Shown: positions 59,242 through 64,000 of the stretch, piece by piece
Numbering within the stretch: position 1 is the stretch's first letter
How the letters are laid out: each line of letters begins with the position of its first letter
Assembly: GCF_029407905.1 (NCBI RefSeq)
Contig: NW_026577902.1
Span: 806,001 to 870,000 of the forward strand
DNA length: 64,000 nt
Direction: 5' to 3'
Source: Bubalus kerabau
Taxonomy: Eukaryota > Chordata > Mammalia > Artiodactyla > Bovidae
Notes under the pieces: model-generated
Told to the model about the DNA's origin: nothing
Databases searched by the model: none
The model's input: only the letters and a program-made list of their open reading frames with translations
Made by a program: the position numbers and the translations under genes

Positions 59242-62200
59242 CACTCAGTGGGCTCCAAGAGATACCTGTCGCGACTCGAGAAGAGAGTGGAGTCCTTAGC
59301 TTCCCCTCGAGATGAGGCCTGACTCCCCGGGTGAGTATGGAATGCAACCCCAAATCCCTGTCGCCTATGGAGAGGAACATTAAGTCCTGGATACAAGCCT
59401 AGATGAGGTCTAGTTTGCCCTTCAGTGAATGGAGCCCAATCCCCAGCTCTCCCTGGCAACTCGAATGGAAGATTAGACTTCCTGGGCCAACACAAGAGGA
59501 AGCCTGAATTCCCCGTCGTAACTCGAGAATCCCACCGCAACTCGAGAAAAACCACGTGCTTCCCTCGTCATCGCAAGATGAGGCCCTTTGTCCGCTACAG
59601 CATCTCAAGAGAAGTCCCACGTTCCATCCTGAAGTGCGAAACGGTACTTGGCACCCTTGATGCGACCCCAAAAGTTCCGCGACATACCAGACTCACTCAA
59701 GGGGAACACCGAGGTTCCCGGCACCACTTCATCTGAGCCCCTTCTCCTCTCCTGATTGCGACAGGAGGGTCGAGTCCCCTTCTCTGTCTGCAAGGGGTTC
59801 CCGACCTTCCGGGCGCACCTCAGGATGAGGCCGGTCTCATGAGGAAGTTCGAGACATAGCCTCGTGGGTGGTGCCACATGTCGAAAGACCCCAATTTCAC
59901 GGTCCACTCTTGAAAAGAACCCGATGCCAGCACACCTCTTTGAAGGAAAACCTGTGGATGAAGACACAACACGAAGGGGCACTGACACCCGCGTGCATCG
60001 TCCAGAAAAACCCGCAGGTCCCACAGACATTTCGACAAGTGGCCTGTCACCCTGTAAACAACTCGAAAGGCAAACGAAGGTCCATTCCTCAACAGAAGAC
60101 TAGGTGTGAGTCTCTTGTCCCTACTCTGCAGGGACCATGGGATCCGAGTCAGAAACGGAGAGGAAGCCTGAGGTTCCTGCGTCCACTCGAGATGAAGCCC
60201 TCTTCCATTGCACCACAACCAGTTGAGTCCCGAGAGGCCCCTACCAACTACACAGTATCCCTGAGTTCTCAGAGGCACAATGAGAAGCTCCCTGAGGTCA
60301 CAGGCACAAGTCGAGGGACCCCTGGGTTTTCTGCCATGACTCGAGAAAGACCTTGAGAGTGCATGAAAATGTGTTGAGTCGCGATTCCCCTACCATGACT
60401 TGAGAGCCATGACACGCTCCCCCTCGCCACGCGCATGGAGACCTGACTAACCTGGCACTGCACGAGAGGCTCCATGAGTTCCTCATTGTACCTCGTGAGG
60501 AAACCCACACTGGCGCGGCAGCTCGAGGAAACACATGAGAAACCCCGGTCATCGCGAGATGAGGGCCTTATTTCCCTGCATGGCCTGGAGACGAATCACG
60601 AGTCCTCTCTCCAAATGGAAGAGGAGGCTGGACTCCCTTGAGGCCGCTCAGGGGGCTCCAAGAGACCCGTGTCCCGACTCGAGAGGAGAGCGGAGTCCTT
60701 GGCGTCCCCTCGAGACGAGGCTTGACTCCCCGGGAGAGCCTGGAATGCAACCCCGAGATCACTGCCTTCCCTGGAGAGGAATATTAGGTCCCGGACACAC
60801 GCCGAGGTGAGGTCTCTACGGCCCTACAGTGACCCGAGCGCAACCCCCAGCTTTCCCTCGCAACTCGAGGGGAAGATTGGGCTTCCCAGGGCCAACCCAA
60901 GGGGAAGCCTGAGATCCCCGTCGTAACTCGAGAATCCCGCTGCAACTCGAGTAAAACCACGTGGTTCCCACCTCTTGGCAAGATGAGGCCCTTGCCCGCC
61001 ACGGCGTCTCAAGGGAAGTCCCCTGTTCCGCCCTGAAGGGCGAAACGGTCCCTGACAGCCTTCCTGCGACCCCCAAAAGTCCCCTGACACGCCGGGTTCC
61101 CTCGAGGGGAACACCGAGGGTCCCGGCACCGCTTCCTCTGAGCCCCTTCTCCCCTCCTGAACACGACAGGAGAGGAGATTCCCCTGCGTGGTATGGAAGG
61201 GTTTCCCGGCCTTCCCGGCGCACCTCAGGATGAGGCCGGTCTCACGAGGAAATTCGAGACGAGCCACGTGGGTGGGGCCACATGCCGAACGCCCCCGATT
61301 CCCCGGTCCGCCCTTGAGAAGGACCCGAGGCCCGGACCCCTCTTCGAAGGCAACCCTGTGGGTGAAGGCACAACACGAAGGGGCACTGCCACCCCCGTGC
61401 ATTGTCCGCAAAGACCCACGGGTTCCACACACAGTTCGACGAGGGACCCCCTGAGCAACTCGAGAGGCCAGCGGGGTTCCCTTCCTCAGACAAGACGAGG
61501 CCTGACTCTCCTGTCCCAACTCTGCAGGGACCCTGCGGTCAGAGTCCGAAACGGAGAGGAAGCCTGAGGTTCATGCCTCCCCTCGAGGTGAGGCCCTCTT
61601 CCGTTGCGCCAGACCCAGAGGAGTCCCGAGGGGCCCCGCCACCTCCACAGGATCCCTCGCCTCTCAGAGGCACCCTGGGAAGTTCCCTAAGGTCCCCGGC
61701 AGAAGGCGAGGGAAACGAGGGTTTCCCGCCGCCCCCTGAGAAAGACCTCGAGAGTCCTTCTTCAACGCGTCTCGAGGCCCTAGTCCCCTCCCGTGACTCG
61801 AGAGCCAGGACGCGCTCCCCCTCGCCACGCGCATGAAGACCTGACTTCCCTGGCGCCGCACGAGAGGCTCCCTGAGATCCTCGTCGTGCCTCGGGAGAAA
61901 ACCCCCACGGGCGCCGCAGCTCGAGGAAACCCCTGAGACACCCCCGTCCTTGCGAGCTGAGGGCCTTCTTTTCCTGCATGGCCTGGAGAGCAATCCCGGG
62001 TCCTCTCTCCAAACGGAAGAGGAGGCTGGACTCCCTTGAGGCCGCTCAGGGGGCTCCAAGAGACCCGGGTCGCGACTCGAGAGGAGAGCGGAGTCCTTGG
62101 CTTCCCCTCGAGACGAGGCCTGACTCCCCTGGGGAGCCTGGAATGCAACCCCGAGATCCCTGCCTTCCCTGGAGAGGAATACTAGGTCTCGGACACACGC

Positions 62201-64000
62201 CTAGGTTAGGTCTCTTCGGCCCTGCAGTGACTCGATCGCAACCCCCAGCTTTCCCTTGCAACCCTAGGGGAAGATTGGGCTTCCCAGGGCCAACCCAAGG
62301 GGAAGGCTGAGATCCCCGTCGTAACTCGAGAATCCCGCCGCAACTCGAGAAAAACCACGTGGTTCCCATCTCTTGGCAAGATGAGGCCCTTGCCCGCCAC
62401 GGCGTCTCAAGGGAAGTCCCCTGTTCCGCCCTGAAGGGCGAAACGGTCCCTGACAGCCTTCCTGCGACCCCCAAAAGTCCCCCGACACGCCGGGTTCCCT
62501 CGAGGGGAACACCGAGGGTCCCGGCACCGCTTCCTCTGATCCCCTTCTCCCCTCCTGATCACGACAGGAGAGGAGATTCCCCTGCGTGGTCTGGAAGGGG
62601 TTCCCGGCCTTCCCGGCGCACCTCAGGAGGAGGCCGGTCTCACGAGGAAATTCGAGACGAGCCACGTGGGTGGGGCCACATGCCGAACGCCCCCGATTCC
62701 CCGGTCCGCCCTTGAGAAGGACCCGAGGCCCGGACCCCTCTTCGAAGGCAACCCTGTGGGTGAAGGCACAACACGAAGGGGCACTGCCACCCCCGTGCAT
62801 CGTCCGCAAAGACCCGCGGGTTCCACACACAGTTCGACGAGGGACCCCCTGAGCAACTCGAGAGGCCAGCGGGGTTCCCTTCCTCAGACAAGACGAGGCC
62901 TGACTCTCCTGTCCCAACTCTGCAGGGCCCCTGCGGTCGGAGTCCGAAACGGAGAGGAAGCCTGAGGTTGCTGCCTCCCCTCGAGGTGAGGCCCTCTTCC
63001 GTTGCGCCAGACCCAGCGGAGTCCCGAGGGGCCCCGCCACCTCCACAGGATCCCTCGCCTCTCAGAGGCACCCTGGGAAGTTCCCTAAGGTCCCCGGCAG
63101 AAGGCGAGGGAAACGAGGGTTTCCCGCCGCCCCCCGAGAAAGACCTCGAGAGTCCTTCTTCAACGCGTCTCGAGGCCCTAGTCCCCTCCCGTGACTCGAG
63201 AGCCAGGACGCGCTCCCCCTCGCCACGCGCATGGAGACCTGACTTCCCTGGCGCCGCACGAGAGGCTCCCTGAGATCCTCGTCGTGCCTCGGGAGAAAAC
63301 CCCCACGGGCGCCGCAGCTCGAGGAAACCCCTGAGACGCCCCCGTCCTCGGGAGCTGAGGGCCTTCATTTCCTGCATGGACTGGAGAGCAATCCCGGGTC
63401 CTCTCTCCAAACGGAAGAGGAGGCTGGACTCGCTTTAGGCCGCTCAGGGGGCTCCAAGAGACACGCGTCGCGACTCGAGAAGAGAGCGGAGTCCTTGGTT
63501 TCCCCTCGAGACGAGGCCTGACTCCCCGGGGGAGCCTGGAATGCAACCCCGAGATCCCTGCCTTCCCTGGAGAGGAATATTAGGTCCCGGACACACGCCT
63601 AGGTGAGGTCTCTTCGGCCCTGCAGTGACTCGAGCGCAACCCCCATCTTTCCCTCGCAACACGAGGGGAAGATTGGGCTTCCCAGGGTCAACCCAAGGGG
63701 AAGGCTGAGATCCCCATCGTAACTCGAGAATGCCGCCGAAACTCGAGTAAATCCACGTGGTTCCCACCTCTTGGCAAGATGAGGCCCTTGCCCGCGACGG
63801 CGGCTCAAGGGAAGTCCCCTGTTCCGCCATGAAGGGCGAAACGGTCCCTGACAGCCTTCCTGCGATCCCCAAAAGTCCCCCGACACGCCGGGGTCCCCCA
63901 AGGGGAACACCGAGGGTCCCGGCACCGCTTCCTCTGAGCCCCTTCTCCCCTCCTGATCGCGACAGGAGAGGCGATTCCCCTGCGTGGTCTGGAAGGGGTT
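59242..64000 (+). repeat. Satellite I block 5, GC-rich and homogeneous
   Basis: Satellite I in the same orientation as block 4, running off the window. From about 60.5 kb the units are very CpG-rich and nearly the same as each other (for example 61121 against 62519, spacing 1398 bp, and again 63916). Minus-strand open frames of 120-260 codons recur in each unit and are not called as genes. Confidence 0.92.

Noticed and set aside
59242..64000. CENP-B box in satellite I
   Set aside because: Scanned by eye on both strands for TTCGNNNNANNCGGG and found no match. A pattern search would settle it.
1..64000. CRISPR arrays, bacterial operons, ribosome-binding sites or riboswitches
   Set aside because: The window is clearly mammalian repeat DNA and nothing of this kind is present.

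Overview
The window looks like pericentromeric-type heterochromatin from a bovine (cattle-like) genome. The evidence is a 1.4-kb tandem repeat rich in CTCGAG (ruminant satellite I, the bovine 1.715 family), a 0.5-0.7 kb repeat with satellite II-like periodicity, Bov-tA and Bov-A2 SINEs, a ruminant L1 and betaretrovirus-like (ERVK/ERV2) proviruses. I found no intact host protein-coding gene. Nearly all long open frames lie in GC-rich satellite and are shadows of the repeat.

Layout: 1-5940, a nearly full-length decayed L1 (+), truncated by the window edge. 5941-8353, satellite I. 8354-15231, provirus ERV-1 (-) with diverged LTRs and 6-bp target duplications. 15232-21015, satellite I. 21016-22298, solo LTR (-). 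22299-23591, satellite I. 23592-32376, provirus ERV-2 (-) whose 1246-bp LTRs look identical by eye and which is flanked by perfect 6-bp duplications. 32377-42811, satellite I. 42812-52649, a macrosatellite-like array of 4.45-4.49 kb units (two full copies and one partial), each with a CpG-rich 120-bp minisatellite and, in the full copies, two SINEs. 52650-59241, a satellite II-like array broken by a solo LTR (+) at 55458-56755. 59242-64000, GC-rich and very homogeneous satellite I.

The two proviruses belong to one defective lineage. Both carry the same AT-rich filler in the pol region and the same stop codon just after the protease active-site motif, yet ERV-2 inserted very recently by its LTRs, so it was probably mobilised in trans. 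ERV-1 also carries, in viral sense and in place of env surface-subunit sequence, a CpG-rich segment that reads as the 5' UTR and signal-peptide exon of host TIMP2. This is the most striking find. All three retroviral insertions in satellite I share one orientation and fall within about 120 bp of the 1402-bp repeat unit, which suggests a preferred integration site.
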